DNA of 64,000 nucleotides from Cryobacterium lactosi (GCF_004403945.1 NZ_SOHM01000003.1:16486-80485); one strand, 5' to 3'. Shown: positions 52,192-60,557, counted from the first letter of the stretch. Program-made: numbers and translations. The notes: generated by a model from the letters alone, not told the origin.

Positions 52192-53223
52192 GTGGCACAG
52201 GCGCGGCGTGACGATGACCCCTACGAGCGCGCCCTGACCGACGCGGACTTCCTGATCGCCGTGAGGGCGGCGCACCGGGGCCGGTGGCCGGTGCTCGACG
52301 CGCTCTGGTGGTGGTCGCATCCGGCCGAGACCGCCCCGAGCGGCAGCCCGTCGCCCGCGGCCCGGTTGAGCGCCCTGCAACGACGGCTGTTCGGCGCGGA
52401 TGGCGACGCGGCCGGCGACGGCGCCGTGGCTCAGGCTGCTCGCGAATTGGACACCGAGATCGCGGCCGAGCGGGCGGCGATCGGCGCGGCCCTCGCCGCA
52501 GCGGGGGAGGCCCCTGCTGACACCCGGGCGACGGCGCCAAGGATCGGACCGCCGCCGCTGACTCCCGGCGCAGACCCCGCCGACGTCGGCGGTGACGACG
52601 CGGCCGGGCCCGCCGACCCCGACGAGGCAGCCGACCTGTCGTCCGACAGCCCGACCGGCAATCCCGCCCCACCGCGGCGCCGGGTGCTGCTGGGCGCCGG
52701 ACTGGCCGGGGCGCTGGTGGTGGGCGCCCTCGTGGGCAGTCAGGTCACGGCCGCGAACCGGCCGGGCGGCCAGTCACCGCCGGCCACGGCGAGCAGTACC
52801 GGATCGGCCACCCCGTCGGCCGTGCCGGTGATCGCCGCGCAGGTGTTCGCGCGTGTGCAGACCGGCCAGGACATCCCGCGGGTGCCGCTGCCCGCGGCAT
52901 ACGACCCGGCCTCGTTCAGGTATCTGGGCGCGGCGGGGTGGCGGGACTCCGACGCCAACGGGGTGACGGACTCGCCGTACTACGCGGCCAGGGGCGCGGA
53001 GAACATGGTCTGTCTCGTGGTGGTTCCGGAGGGCGCCGGCTACCTGACCACCTGCACCCCCGAGGATGACTTCCCCTCGACCGGCCTGCGGCTGTCCTGG
53101 GAGAGCACCGACTTCCTGCCCATGGAACAGGACGGCCAGGCGATGGTGATGGACATCACGGTGGCGTGGTTGAGCGACTCGACGATTGAGACGCGGGGCT
53201 CTGGGCGGTCGCTGATTCCCTGA
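52192..53223 (+). CDS. Tandem paralogue 1: single-pass membrane protein of unknown family
   Basis: 343 residues from a GTG with GAGGGGAG upstream. Three parts. Cytoplasmic N-terminal domain (1-100) with DPYERALTDADF, LDALWWWSHP, SGSPSPAARLSALQRRLFGADGDAAGD and a charged helix. A disordered acidic/Pro linker (105-160). One membrane helix (165-183, after RRR), then an outside domain (about 205-343) with RYLGAAGW, YYAARGAENMVCLVVVPEG and a Cys-x13-Cys pair. The same architecture and motifs recur in the next two genes. I cannot assign a family. The domain order recalls receptor- or anti-sigma-like proteins, but no known motif supports this. Confidence 0.8.
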   Translation: MAQARRDDDPYERALTDADFLIAVRAAHRGRWPVLDALWWWSHPAETAPSGSPSPAARLSALQRRLFGADGDAAGDGAVAQAARELDTEIAAERAAIGAALAAAGEAPADTRATAPRIGPPPLTPGADPADVGGDDAAGPADPDEAADLSSDSPTGNPAPPRRRVLLGAGLAGALVVGALVGSQVTAANRPGGQSPPATASSTGSATPSAVPVIAAQVFARVQTGQDIPRVPLPAAYDPASFRYLGAAGWRDSDANGVTDSPYYAARGAENMVCLVVVPEGAGYLTTCTPEDDFPSTGLRLSWESTDFLPMEQDGQAMVMDITVAWLSDSTIETRGSGRSLIP

Positions 53224-53254
53224 GCCGGGAGCCTGTGTCAGGCTGGGGAGAACA

Positions 53255-54298
53255 ATGATGGGGGTTTCATTGGCCGAGAACCTGTACGACGATCCGTACG
53301 ACCTGGCGTTGACCGACCCGCTGTTCCTGGCCGCGGCCGCCGCGGCGCATACCGGCCGGTGGAGCCTGCTCGATGCGCTCTGGTGGGAGTGGCATCCGGA
53401 GGAGCCGGCCCCGAGCGGCAGCCCGTCGCCCATCTTCCGGCTGCGGGCGCTGCAACGTCGGGTCTTCGCGGCGGATGGCGACGCCGCCGGCGACCACGAC
53501 GTGGCCCAGGAGGTGCGGGAGCTCGAGGCCGAGATCGCCGCCGAACGGGCGGCCATCACGGAGACGATCGTGGCCGCGCGCGCCGACCTCGAGCGCCGCA
53601 CGGCCGTGCGGCCGCACCTCGACCCGGCGCTCGGCGACCCAGACGGCACCCAGGACGGCAGTACGGCCGACGACCCCGGCATCCGCCCGGCCGATGCGGA
53701 GGATGCCGCCGGGAGTTCGGCGGTTCGGCCGACCCGCCGCCGGCTCCTGCCGGCGCTGATCCTCGTTGCGGCCCTGATCGCGGCCGCCGTCCTCGGCGGG
53801 CTTCTGGGCAACCGGCTCACGGTCACGGGCCTCGGCGCCGAGTCCCCGCCACCCTCCGCCGGCGCCACGATCGACCCACTCGCCAACCCGGCGGCGCTGT
53901 TCGCAAATGCCCAACTCCCGAAGGACATCCCGGCGGTGGCGGTGTCTGCCATCTTCGAGCCGGACTCCTTCCGCTATCTCGGCTCGGCCGGCTGGCCGGA
54001 AGACGCGAATCTGGCCGGTCCTTCGCCCTTCTACGCGGCCCGGGCGGTCGGCAACCTGCTCTGCCTCGTGGCCGTGCCCGAGGGCAGCGGCTTCCTGTCC
54101 ACCTGCGCGGTCGAGTCCGCGTACCCGGCGGCCGGGCTGCGCCTGTATTGGGAGAGCGCCGACTTCGTGGCGGACATGGGGCCGGACTTCTTCGTGGAGG
54201 AGGGGGTCGGTGACATGATCGGCGATGTCTCCGTGATCTGGGGCCGCACCGGTGAGGTATCCACGCAGTTGACGCTCCGCTCGCCGACCGTACCCTGA
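53255..54298 (+). CDS. Tandem paralogue 2: single-pass membrane protein of unknown family
   Basis: 347 residues. Same three-part plan as its neighbour: N-domain with DPYDLALTDPLF and LDALWWEWHP, SGSPSPIFRLRALQRRVFAADGDAAGD, an acidic linker, RRR before a membrane helix (about 163-185), then an outside domain with RYLGSAGW, FYAARAVGNLLCLVAVPEG and the Cys-x13-Cys pair. GGGGAG precedes the ATG at 53255. It begins 31 bases after paralogue 1, with a CAGGCT box upstream. Likely same transcript. Function unknown. Confidence 0.8.
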   Translation: MMGVSLAENLYDDPYDLALTDPLFLAAAAAAHTGRWSLLDALWWEWHPEEPAPSGSPSPIFRLRALQRRVFAADGDAAGDHDVAQEVRELEAEIAAERAAITETIVAARADLERRTAVRPHLDPALGDPDGTQDGSTADDPGIRPADAEDAAGSSAVRPTRRRLLPALILVAALIAAAVLGGLLGNRLTVTGLGAESPPPSAGATIDPLANPAALFANAQLPKDIPAVAVSAIFEPDSFRYLGSAGWPEDANLAGPSPFYAARAVGNLLCLVAVPEGSGFLSTCAVESAYPAAGLRLYWESADFVADMGPDFFVEEGVGDMIGDVSVIWGRTGEVSTQLTLRSPTVP

Positions 54299-54377
54299 TC
54301 ACGGGCGCCGGCCCGGCGAACCGCGCGGGCGGCCGCGTTGGTGTGTCAGGCTGTGCCCAGCGGCGAGGGGGGCTTCG

Positions 54378-55353
54378 ATGAATCGACAGCATGACGACCT
54401 GTACGAACGGGCGCTGAGAGATCCCGACTTCCTCGAGACCGTGCGCACCGAGCACGCCGGGAGCTGGGACGTTTTCGACGCGCTGTGGTGGGCGGCGCAT
54501 CCGCTCGACGCGTCACCGAGCGGCGCGGCCGCACCCCTCGCCCAGGTGCAGGCGCTGCAACGCCGGGTGTTCGCCGCCGACGCCGATGCCGCCGGCGATC
54601 ACGACGTGCACGGTGAGCTGCAGAGGCTCCAGGCCGAGGTCACCCGGGAGACCGGCGCGATCGACGCGGCCGTGCTCGCCGCGCACACGGTCGCCGGTGC
54701 GGCGCTCGCCGTGAACCTCGACGCCGCCGGCGCAGACGACGCGGATGCCGGCGAGCCGGCGGATGCCACCGGGGTGGGGTCCGACACCGGGCTCGACGCC
54801 CCGGCACCGGCCGGCACCGGCCGGCACCGGGCGCCGCCGGGTTCTGCTCGCCGCCGGCCTCACCGCCGCGGTGCTGCTGGGCGCCCTCGGCGGCAGCCAG
54901 CTGTCCTCCACCACCCTGCTCGGCGCCGCCCCGGCGCCATCGGCCACCGCCTCGGCCGCCGGCACACCACCACCGATCGCCCTGACGATCTTCCAGCGCG
55001 AGCAGATGCCCGAAGACGTGCCAGCGGTGCCCCTCCCCGCCGAGTTCGACACGACGACCGTGCGGGCGCTGGGCTCGATGGGTGCGGTCGACGCGGACCC
55101 CGCCTGGACCACTTATTACTACACCGCGCGCACGACCTCGACCATGGTCTGCCTGATCGTGCTGCCGCCGGCCGCGAGTTACCTGTCCACCTGCACCCTG
55201 GAGCAGGACTTCCCGTCGACGGGGTTGCGACTGTACTGGCAGGCGCAGGGGATCTTCGCCGACACCGGCGCGGCGACCGGCCCGGTCAACACCTTCCTCA
55301 CCTGGCGTCCGGACGGGAGCGTCGAGGTGGGCGCGGTGGGTGCGGCCGGCTGA
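54378..55353 (+). pseudogene. Tandem paralogue 3, frameshifted at a 10-bp tandem repeat (possibly phase-variable)
   Basis: The N-terminal domain (DDLYERALRDPDF, FDALWWAAHP, ALQRRVFAADADAAGD) reads in one frame up to about 54830. The membrane helix (RRRVLLAAGLTAAVLLGAL) and outside domain with the Cys-x13-Cys pair (MVCLIVLPPAASYLSTC) read in another, to the TGA at 55351. The frames meet at three copies of CCGGCACCGG (54801-54830). Two copies would join them into one 321-residue protein matching its two neighbours. It may be broken, a sequencing slip, or a contingency switch. As it stands the N-terminal frame would run on to 56024 through unrelated sequence. Confidence 0.75.
54801..54830. repeat. 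Decanucleotide tandem repeat, three units
   Basis: CCGGCACCGG three times without interruption. Because the unit length is not a multiple of three, gain or loss of a unit shifts the reading frame of the third paralogue. The two-unit form restores the frame. Confidence 0.9.
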
Positions 55354-55358
55354 GCGGG

Positions 55359-56000
55359 TTACAGCCCCTGTTCCACCATGTTGATCACCCGGGCGATCAG
55401 GGTCTGTTTCACCGGATCCGGAAGGGCCCGCAACGGTCCGTCGATGAACAGCTCCGCCAGCCCGTGCACGGCCGACCAGGCCAGGAACTCCGCTGCCGGC
55501 CGGCGCTCGGCCGCCAACAGCCCCTGCGCCACCAGGTCGTCGAGCGCGACGGTGAGCAGCTGGAACGGAGTGAGACCGCTGTCGCCGGCGCGCGCCGAAC
55601 TGGTGGCGCTGTCCAGATCGGACGACGCCGAGAACGCGGTCTGGAACTGGCCGGGTTGCTCCAGGGCGAACCGCAGGTACCCGGTGCCCACCGCGCGAAA
55701 ACGCAGCCGGGCCGCTTCGGCCGCATCCGTCGACCGGATGCCTGCCTGGTCGGCCTCGATCGCCCGGGCCACCAGGGCCTGGCAGCTCGAGCACACGGCG
55801 TCCAGCAGCGCCTGCCGGTCGGCGAAGTGCCGGTAGGCGGCGGAGGGGGCCACTCCGGCGCGTCGGGTGGCCTCCCGCAGCACGACGGCGGCCGGCCCGC
55901 CCTCCTGGGCGAGGTCGACGCCGGCGTCGATGAGGGCTCGGCGCAGGTCGCCGTGCCGGTACGAAGTTCGCGCCGGAGAATCGCCGAGACCCGTTGTCAT
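55359..56000 (-). CDS. TetR-family transcriptional regulator
   Basis: 213 residues. HTH at about 15-60: YRHGDLRRALIDAGVDLAQEGG, then VLREATRRAGVAPSAAYRHFADRQALLDAV. The effector domain resembles the WHG/TetR_C_33 type. It is divergent from a Drr-type ABC exporter, and a 17-base inverted repeat lies between them, so repression of that exporter is likely. The ligand is unknown. Confidence 0.88.
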   Translation of the reverse strand: MTTGLGDSPARTSYRHGDLRRALIDAGVDLAQEGGPAAVVLREATRRAGVAPSAAYRHFADRQALLDAVCSSCQALVARAIEADQAGIRSTDAAEAARLRFRAVGTGYLRFALEQPGQFQTAFSASSDLDSATSSARAGDSGLTPFQLLTVALDDLVAQGLLAAERRPAAEFLAWSAVHGLAELFIDGPLRALPDPVKQTLIARVINMVEQGL

Positions 56001-56033
56001 CTCGCATCCGTTTCGTTACGATAAAAGCTCACA

Positions 56034-56050
56034 TGTGTACGATGTACACA
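56034..56050. promoter_or_regulatory. Operator candidate for the TetR/ABC exporter pair
   Basis: TGTGTAC-GAT-GTACACA: perfect 7-base arms around three bases, placed between the TetR start (56000) and the ABC start (56087). AT-rich relative to its surroundings. Confidence 0.7.
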
Positions 56051-56086
56051 TACCAGCATACCCATCCGATTCGGCAGGGGCATGGC

Positions 56087-57082
56087 ATGACGATTATCGA
56101 AGCCTCCGGGCTCACCAAGACCTACAAATCCAAGACCGGTCCGGTACATGCTCTCGCCGGACTCGACCTCACCGTGCCGCGCGGCACCGTCAAGGCGATC
56201 CTGGGGCCCAACGGCGCCGGCAAGACCACCGTGGTCAAGATCCTGACCACCCTCATCCGGCCCGACGCCGGCACCGCGATCGTGGACGGCATCAATGTGC
56301 TCGATGACCCCAAGGCGGTGCGCAGCATCATCGGGGTGTCCGGCCAGTACGCGGCCGTCGACGAGAACCTCACCGGCTTCGAGAACCTCGAGATGGTCGG
56401 CAGGCTCTACCACCTCGGCGGCGCGGCCTCCCGGCGTCGGGCGCAGGAGCTCATCGACCTGTTCGAACTCACCGCGGCCGGCAACCGGCCGGTGAAGGGG
56501 TTCTCCGGCGGCATGCGCCGCCGTATCGACCTGGCCGGCGCGCTGGTGTTCAATCCCAAGATCCTCTTCCTGGACGAACCGACCACGGGGCTCGACCCAC
56601 GCAGCCGGATGGCGCTGTGGGGCGTGATCAACAAGCTCGTCGACGACGGCACCACCGTGCTGCTCACCACGCAGTACCTCGAAGAGGCCGACCAGCTGGC
56701 CGACAGCATCGCGGTCATCGATGACGGCCGAGTGATCGCCGAGGGCACCTCCGACGAGCTCAAGGCGCAGATCGGCGGCCACCGGGTGGTGATCGCCCTG
56801 GTCGACGCGGCCGACGGCGCCGCCGCCCGCGAGGTGTTGGCCCGGTACGGTGCGGGGGAGCCGCAGGTCTCCAGCGACGGCCGCGGCGTCGATGTGGCCG
56901 TCACCGACGGCCCGCCGGCACTGCAGCACGTACTCGCCGACCTGCGTTCGGCCGGAATCGAACTCCACGACGCCGGCATGCGCCGGCCCACCCTCGATGA
57001 CGTATTCCTCAAGCTCACCGGGCACAAGGCCGACAAGGCAGCGACCGACAACGAAGACGAGAAGATGGAGAAGGTGAAATGA
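56087..57082 (+). CDS. Daunorubicin-resistance-type ABC transporter ATPase (DrrA-like)
   Basis: 331 residues from the ATG at 56087. Walker A GPNGAGKTT, signature FSGGMRRRIDLAGAL, Walker B ILFLDEPTTGLD, and the DrrA-family C-terminal domain (about 225-315) with HDAGMRRPTLDDVFLKLTG. Pairs with the DrrB-like permease whose start overlaps by four bases. Such pairs export lipophilic drugs or lipids. Divergent TetR protein and operator suggest induction by the exported compound. The frame extends upstream to 55994, but that part contains the operator and is not coding. Confidence 0.92.
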   Translation: MTIIEASGLTKTYKSKTGPVHALAGLDLTVPRGTVKAILGPNGAGKTTVVKILTTLIRPDAGTAIVDGINVLDDPKAVRSIIGVSGQYAAVDENLTGFENLEMVGRLYHLGGAASRRRAQELIDLFELTAAGNRPVKGFSGGMRRRIDLAGALVFNPKILFLDEPTTGLDPRSRMALWGVINKLVDDGTTVLLTTQYLEEADQLADSIAVIDDGRVIAEGTSDELKAQIGGHRVVIALVDAADGAAAREVLARYGAGEPQVSSDGRGVDVAVTDGPPALQHVLADLRSAGIELHDAGMRRPTLDDVFLKLTGHKADKAATDNEDEKMEKVK

Positions 57083-57921
57083 CCGCCACCGCCACCCGTC
57101 CGGCCCCGACCCAGCCCACCTGGAACCCGCTGTCCCTGTGGTACTCCGACGGCTGGACCACGACCAAGCGCAACCTCATCAAGATCAAGCGCACGCCGGA
57201 CATGCTGGTCTTCGCCGTCATCCAGCCGATCATGTTCGTGCTGCTGTTCAGCCAGGTCTACGCCGGCGCGATCGCGGTGCAGGGCACCGACTACGTGCAG
57301 TTCCTGATGGCGGGCATCTTCGCCCAGACCGTGGTGTTCGGCTCCACGTTCTCCGGCGCCGCCATGGCGCAGGACCTCAAAGACGGCATCATCGACAGGT
57401 TCCGCAGCCTGCCGATGAGTTCCTCGGCTGTGCTGATCGGCCGCACCAACGGCGACCTGGTGCTCAACACCATCTCGATGATCATCATGATGTGCACGGG
57501 GTTCCTGGTGGGCTGGCGGGTGAACTCGTCGATGGGGGAGTTCTTCGCCGGCGTCGGCCTGCTGCTGCTGTTCAGCTACGCGTTCAGCTGGGTGATGGCC
57601 CTGCTGGGCATGAGCGTGCGTTCGCCAGAGGTGATCAACAATGCGTCGTTCATCATCCTGTTCCCGATCACGTTCATCTCCAACGCGTTCGTACCGATCG
57701 AGACCCTGCCAGACCCCTTGCGCATCTTCGCCGAACTCAACCCGGTGTCCGCGCTGGTGCAGGCCGCCCGCGAATTGTTCGGCAACGAGGGCAGTGCGCC
57801 GGTGCCGGATGTCTGGACGCTGCAGAACCCTGTGGCCACCGTGCTGATCGGGGTCGTTGTGCTCCTCGTGGTGTTCGTGCCATTGTGCATCCGTAAGTTC
57901 GCCCAGATCAGCTCCCGCTGA
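57079..57921 (+). CDS. DrrB-like ABC-2 permease
   Basis: 280 residues, six membrane helices. ABC-2 family features: WTTTKRNLIKIKRTPDMLVFAVIQPIMFVLLFSQVY at the start, the FAQTVVFGSTFSGAAMAQDLKDGIIDRFRSLPMS coupling region, and the C-terminal FISNAFVPIETLPDPLR segment typical of daunorubicin/ABC-2 exporters. Acts with the ATPase encoded upstream. The VOC gene follows 34 bases later and may be co-transcribed. Confidence 0.9.
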   Translation: MTATATRPAPTQPTWNPLSLWYSDGWTTTKRNLIKIKRTPDMLVFAVIQPIMFVLLFSQVYAGAIAVQGTDYVQFLMAGIFAQTVVFGSTFSGAAMAQDLKDGIIDRFRSLPMSSSAVLIGRTNGDLVLNTISMIIMMCTGFLVGWRVNSSMGEFFAGVGLLLLFSYAFSWVMALLGMSVRSPEVINNASFIILFPITFISNAFVPIETLPDPLRIFAELNPVSALVQAARELFGNEGSAPVPDVWTLQNPVATVLIGVVVLLVVFVPLCIRKFAQISSR

Positions 57922-57955
57922 CCTGAAGACCCCCGCCTGACCAGAAGGAGCGGAC

Positions 57956-58336
57956 ATGCCCACCATCGACCCGGAGTACCTGCACGGTTTCAGCGGATTC
58001 GCGGTGCCCGACATCGAGGCGGCCCGCACTTTCTACGGCGACGTGCTCGGCCTCGACGTGGCGGACGGCGGCATGGGCCTGCTGCGTCTAACCCTGCCGG
58101 GCGGCGCCGAGGTGATCATCTACCCCAAGCCCGACCACCAGCCGGCCACTTTCACCATCCTCAACCTCGCCGTTGCCGACATCAACCAGTCCGTCGATGT
58201 GCTCGCCGAACGCGGCGTGGAGTTCCTCCGCTACGACGGGTTCGATCAGGACGAGCGTGGCATCGCGAACGGAGACCCGCGGATCGCCTGGTTCACCGAC
58301 CCGGCCGGCAACATCCTGTCAGTTCTGCAGAACTGA
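57956..58336 (+). CDS. VOC-superfamily (glyoxalase-like) protein
   Basis: 126 residues, two beta-alpha-beta modules: FAVPDIEAARTFYGDVLGLDV at the start and LAVADINQSVDVLAERGVEF in the second half, ending WFTDPAGNILSVLQN. Metal-ligand positions (His/Glu) are partly kept. VOC members include resistance proteins that bind antibiotics, which would suit the neighbouring drug-type exporter, but nothing fixes the substrate. GAAGGAG precedes the ATG. Confidence 0.87.
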   Translation: MPTIDPEYLHGFSGFAVPDIEAARTFYGDVLGLDVADGGMGLLRLTLPGGAEVIIYPKPDHQPATFTILNLAVADINQSVDVLAERGVEFLRYDGFDQDERGIANGDPRIAWFTDPAGNILSVLQN

Positions 58337-58389
58337 CCCGGTGGTGCTTGATGCGCAGACGGCTGCCATGACGCGAGAGGCCTGGTGCG

Positions 58390-59058
58390 GTGAAGGTGTC
58401 TGAGATTGTCGACGGGCCCGACGCCGTCGCCGCTCCCTACGACGTGAAGCGCGAGTTGCGGGCGCTGTACGCCCCGAAGAACCGGGACTGGGAGACGCTG
58501 ACGGTGCCGCCGCAACGGTTCCTCGCGGTCGACGGGCACGGCGACCCGAACACGTCCCCGGCCTATACCGAGGCCGTGGAGGCGCTCTACGCGGTGGCGT
58601 ACACGGTGAAGTTCGCGTCCAAGCGGAACGGGCGCGACCTGGTGGTGGGGCCGCTTGAGGGGCTCTGGTACGCGGACGACGCATCCGTTTTCAGCGCCAG
58701 GGATAAGGACGCCTGGAACTGGACCATGCTGATCAGCCAGCCCGACTGGGTGAGTGATGCGCAGATCGGCGAGGCCATCGTGGCGGCGCGTGCCAAGGCG
58801 GCCGCCAAGAAGAAGGCCATGCCCGCGCTCGATCTGGTGCGGATCGAGGGGCTCGATGAAGGGCTCTGCGTGCAGGTACTGCACGTGGGCTCCTACGACG
58901 ACGAGGCACCCGCGCTGGCCCGCCTGCACGGTGAGGTGTTGCCTGCGGCGGGCCTTCGCGAGCGGGGTCGGCACCACGAGGTCTACCTCGGCGACCCGCG
59001 CCGGGTCGCCCCGGAGAAACTCAAGACCGTGGTGCGCCAGCCCGTCTCGCCCGCCTGA
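58390..59058 (+). CDS. GyrI-like small-molecule-binding protein
   Basis: 222 residues from a GTG. Segments VDGHGDPNTSPAYTEAVEALYAVAYTVKFASK and VGPLEGLWYADD match the GyrI-like/YdhG-cluster family of soluble ligand-binding proteins, with GLCVQVLHVGSYDDEAPALARLH and YLGDPRRVAPEKLKTVVRQP at the C-terminus. Some members bind or hydrolyse small toxins; function here is not known. It follows the VOC gene by 53 bases. Confidence 0.85.
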   Translation: MKVSEIVDGPDAVAAPYDVKRELRALYAPKNRDWETLTVPPQRFLAVDGHGDPNTSPAYTEAVEALYAVAYTVKFASKRNGRDLVVGPLEGLWYADDASVFSARDKDAWNWTMLISQPDWVSDAQIGEAIVAARAKAAAKKKAMPALDLVRIEGLDEGLCVQVLHVGSYDDEAPALARLHGEVLPAAGLRERGRHHEVYLGDPRRVAPEKLKTVVRQPVSPA

Positions 59059-59076
59059 CCCCGGCGCCGGAATCCG

Positions 59077-59144
59077 CGAGTTGCCCACCTGCGGACCAGT
59101 TGCCCCGGTGCGCCGGGGCAACTCGTCCGGATCGGAGCAACTCG
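59077..59144. repeat. Palindromic element family B, copy 3
   Basis: Outer arms CGAGTTGC (59077-59084) and GCAACTCG (59137-59144), inner GGACCAGTTGCCCCGG with GTGCGC loop and CCGGGGCAACTCGTCC. The clearest nested copy, between convergent genes. Confidence 0.85.
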
Positions 59145-59181
59145 GGGGCGTGCTCCGGGCGGGCGGATGCCGTGGGTCGGG

Positions 59182-59979
59182 TCAGCGACCGCCGCGGCGC
59201 TTTCCGGCCTGGGGGCTGGGGGAGTTGCGGGTGCGGCCGGCACTCTGGGTCTTGCGGGCGGTGGCCGGCTTCGCGGCGGCCGCGGCGGCGCGCACGGCCT
59301 TGGCGGCGGCCTTGGCCTTCGCGGTCTTCTTTTCCTTCTTCACCGGCTCGTCGGTGGGCAGCGCCGCGTTCTTCCGGGAGCTGTCGGGGGTGCGGCCGCG
59401 CACGATGCCGATGAACTCCTCCACGTCGGGGGTGGTGTCCACGGTGCGCCAGGCCAACGCGATGCGGCTCTCGGCGGTGTCCTCCACAGGCTTGGAAACG
59501 ACATCCTTGCGACTGTGCAGGCGGGCCACCGAGTGCGGCAGGATGACGATGCCCACCCCTGCGGCGACCAGCTCCATGGTCTCGTCCATGTCGCGCATCG
59601 GCGGCAGCGGGCGGCGGCTGCCGTTGCGCACCTCGGCGGCGGCGTCGCGCCACTCGGGGACCTCGTCGGGGTCCTGCAGCAGGTGCTCGTCGACCAGGTC
59701 GGCCACGACCACGCTGTCGGCGTCGGCCAGGAAGTGGTCCTTGGCGACGACCACGACGGGGATCTCGTTGTAGAGGTTGATCAGGCTCAGGCCCTCGACA
59801 TTGATGGGCAGGCGCACCAGGCTCACGTCGGCGCGGCCGTCGCGCAGCACGACCTCCTGGTCGGCGATGGCGGTGCGGAAGACCTCGAGCTCGACCTCAG
59901 GGCGGCGGTCGGCCCAGATCCGGGTCCACTTGGTGGGGGTGACCCCGGCGACGAAGGCAATGGAAAAGGTCACCGGCAT
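59182..59979 (-). CDS. LysR-type effector domain without HTH, with basic C-terminal tail
   Basis: 265 residues. Residues 1-about 200 follow the LysR substrate-binding fold (FSIAFVAGVTPTKWTRIW, RADVSLVRLPINVEGLSLINLYNEIPVVVVAKDHFL, VAAGVGIVILPHSVARL), but the N-terminal DNA-binding HTH of LysR proteins is absent. From about 205 the chain is a Lys/Ala/Arg-rich tail like those of HU-type or histone-like proteins, able to contact DNA or RNA. It is divergent from a small HTH-bearing gene (60103). GAGAGG fits a GTG two codons further in (59973) better than the ATG. Confidence 0.8.
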   Translation of the reverse strand: MPVTFSIAFVAGVTPTKWTRIWADRRPEVELEVFRTAIADQEVVLRDGRADVSLVRLPINVEGLSLINLYNEIPVVVVAKDHFLADADSVVVADLVDEHLLQDPDEVPEWRDAAAEVRNGSRRPLPPMRDMDETMELVAAGVGIVILPHSVARLHSRKDVVSKPVEDTAESRIALAWRTVDTTPDVEEFIGIVRGRTPDSSRKNAALPTDEPVKKEKKTAKAKAAAKAVRAAAAAAKPATARKTQSAGRTRNSPSPQAGKRRGGR

Positions 59980-60088
59980 CCTCTCGTTTAACGTGTGTCA
60001 GTGTGTGGGTGGCGGCTGCGGTGGGCCCGCGAGCGGCCGTTTTGGCGGCGTCCGGGCGCAGGACACCGAAACCATAGTGCTCTCAGGC

Positions 60089-60094
60089 TATACG
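60089..60094 (+). promoter_or_regulatory. TATACG -10 box, leaderless start of the DUF5997-like gene
   Basis: TATACG ends eight bases before the ATG at 60103, so transcription should start within two bases of the start codon. No usable SD is present. The -35 region shows only a weak match. Confidence 0.5.
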
Positions 60095-60102
60095 CTGGAA
60101 CT

Positions 60103-60543
60103 ATGAGCGAGAAGAAGCCCCAGACCATGAAGCCGGCCACGGCTGCCCAGAAGCTCGGGATTCTGCTCGAAGCAGCACCCGAGGAGTTCCAGTCCAGCCC
60201 GGTGTCACGCACCGAGTTGGCCGCCCTCGAGGCGAACCCGCCGGAGTGGCTCACCGAGCTGCGCGCCAACGGCCCGCACCCCAAGCAGGTCGTCGCCGCC
60301 AAGCTCGGCGTCTCGATCTCGGGCCTGGCCCGCGGTGAAGTGACCGAGCCGCTCACCAGCGCCGAGATCCTCGCCCTGCTGCAGCAGCCGCCGGCCTGGC
60401 TCGTCACCGAGCGCGCCACCCAGTTCGAGGTGCGCGAGGAGCAGATCCGCGTCAAGGACCGCGACGCCGAGAAGGCCCGCAAGAAGGCGCACGCCGAACG
60501 CTTCGCCGCCCAGAACGAGAAGGCCGCCCAGAAGCGCTCCTAG
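60103..60543 (+). CDS. DUF5997-type protein with HTH-like segment
   Basis: 146 residues from the ATG at 60103, probably leaderless. The middle has HPKQVVAAKLGVSISGLARG, which reads like a helix-turn-helix, preceded by LEANPPEWLTELRANG and followed by a long charged helix with many Lys/Arg. It matches actinobacterial DUF5997 proteins as I recall them, which are often encoded beside a LysR-type effector-domain gene as here. No experimental role known to me. The frame upstream of 60103 is open but has no start support. Confidence 0.8.
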   Translation: MSEKKPQTMKPATAAQKLGILLEAAPEEFQSSPVSRTELAALEANPPEWLTELRANGPHPKQVVAAKLGVSISGLARGEVTEPLTSAEILALLQQPPAWLVTERATQFEVREEQIRVKDRDAEKARKKAHAERFAAQNEKAAQKRS

Positions 60544-60557
60544 CTCGCCGTTTTCAT

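Noticed and set aside
49500..53000. CRISPR-like periodicity from repeated GC-rich words
   Set aside because: No regularly spaced direct repeats with unique spacers; similarity among 52.2-55.3 kb comes from gene duplication.
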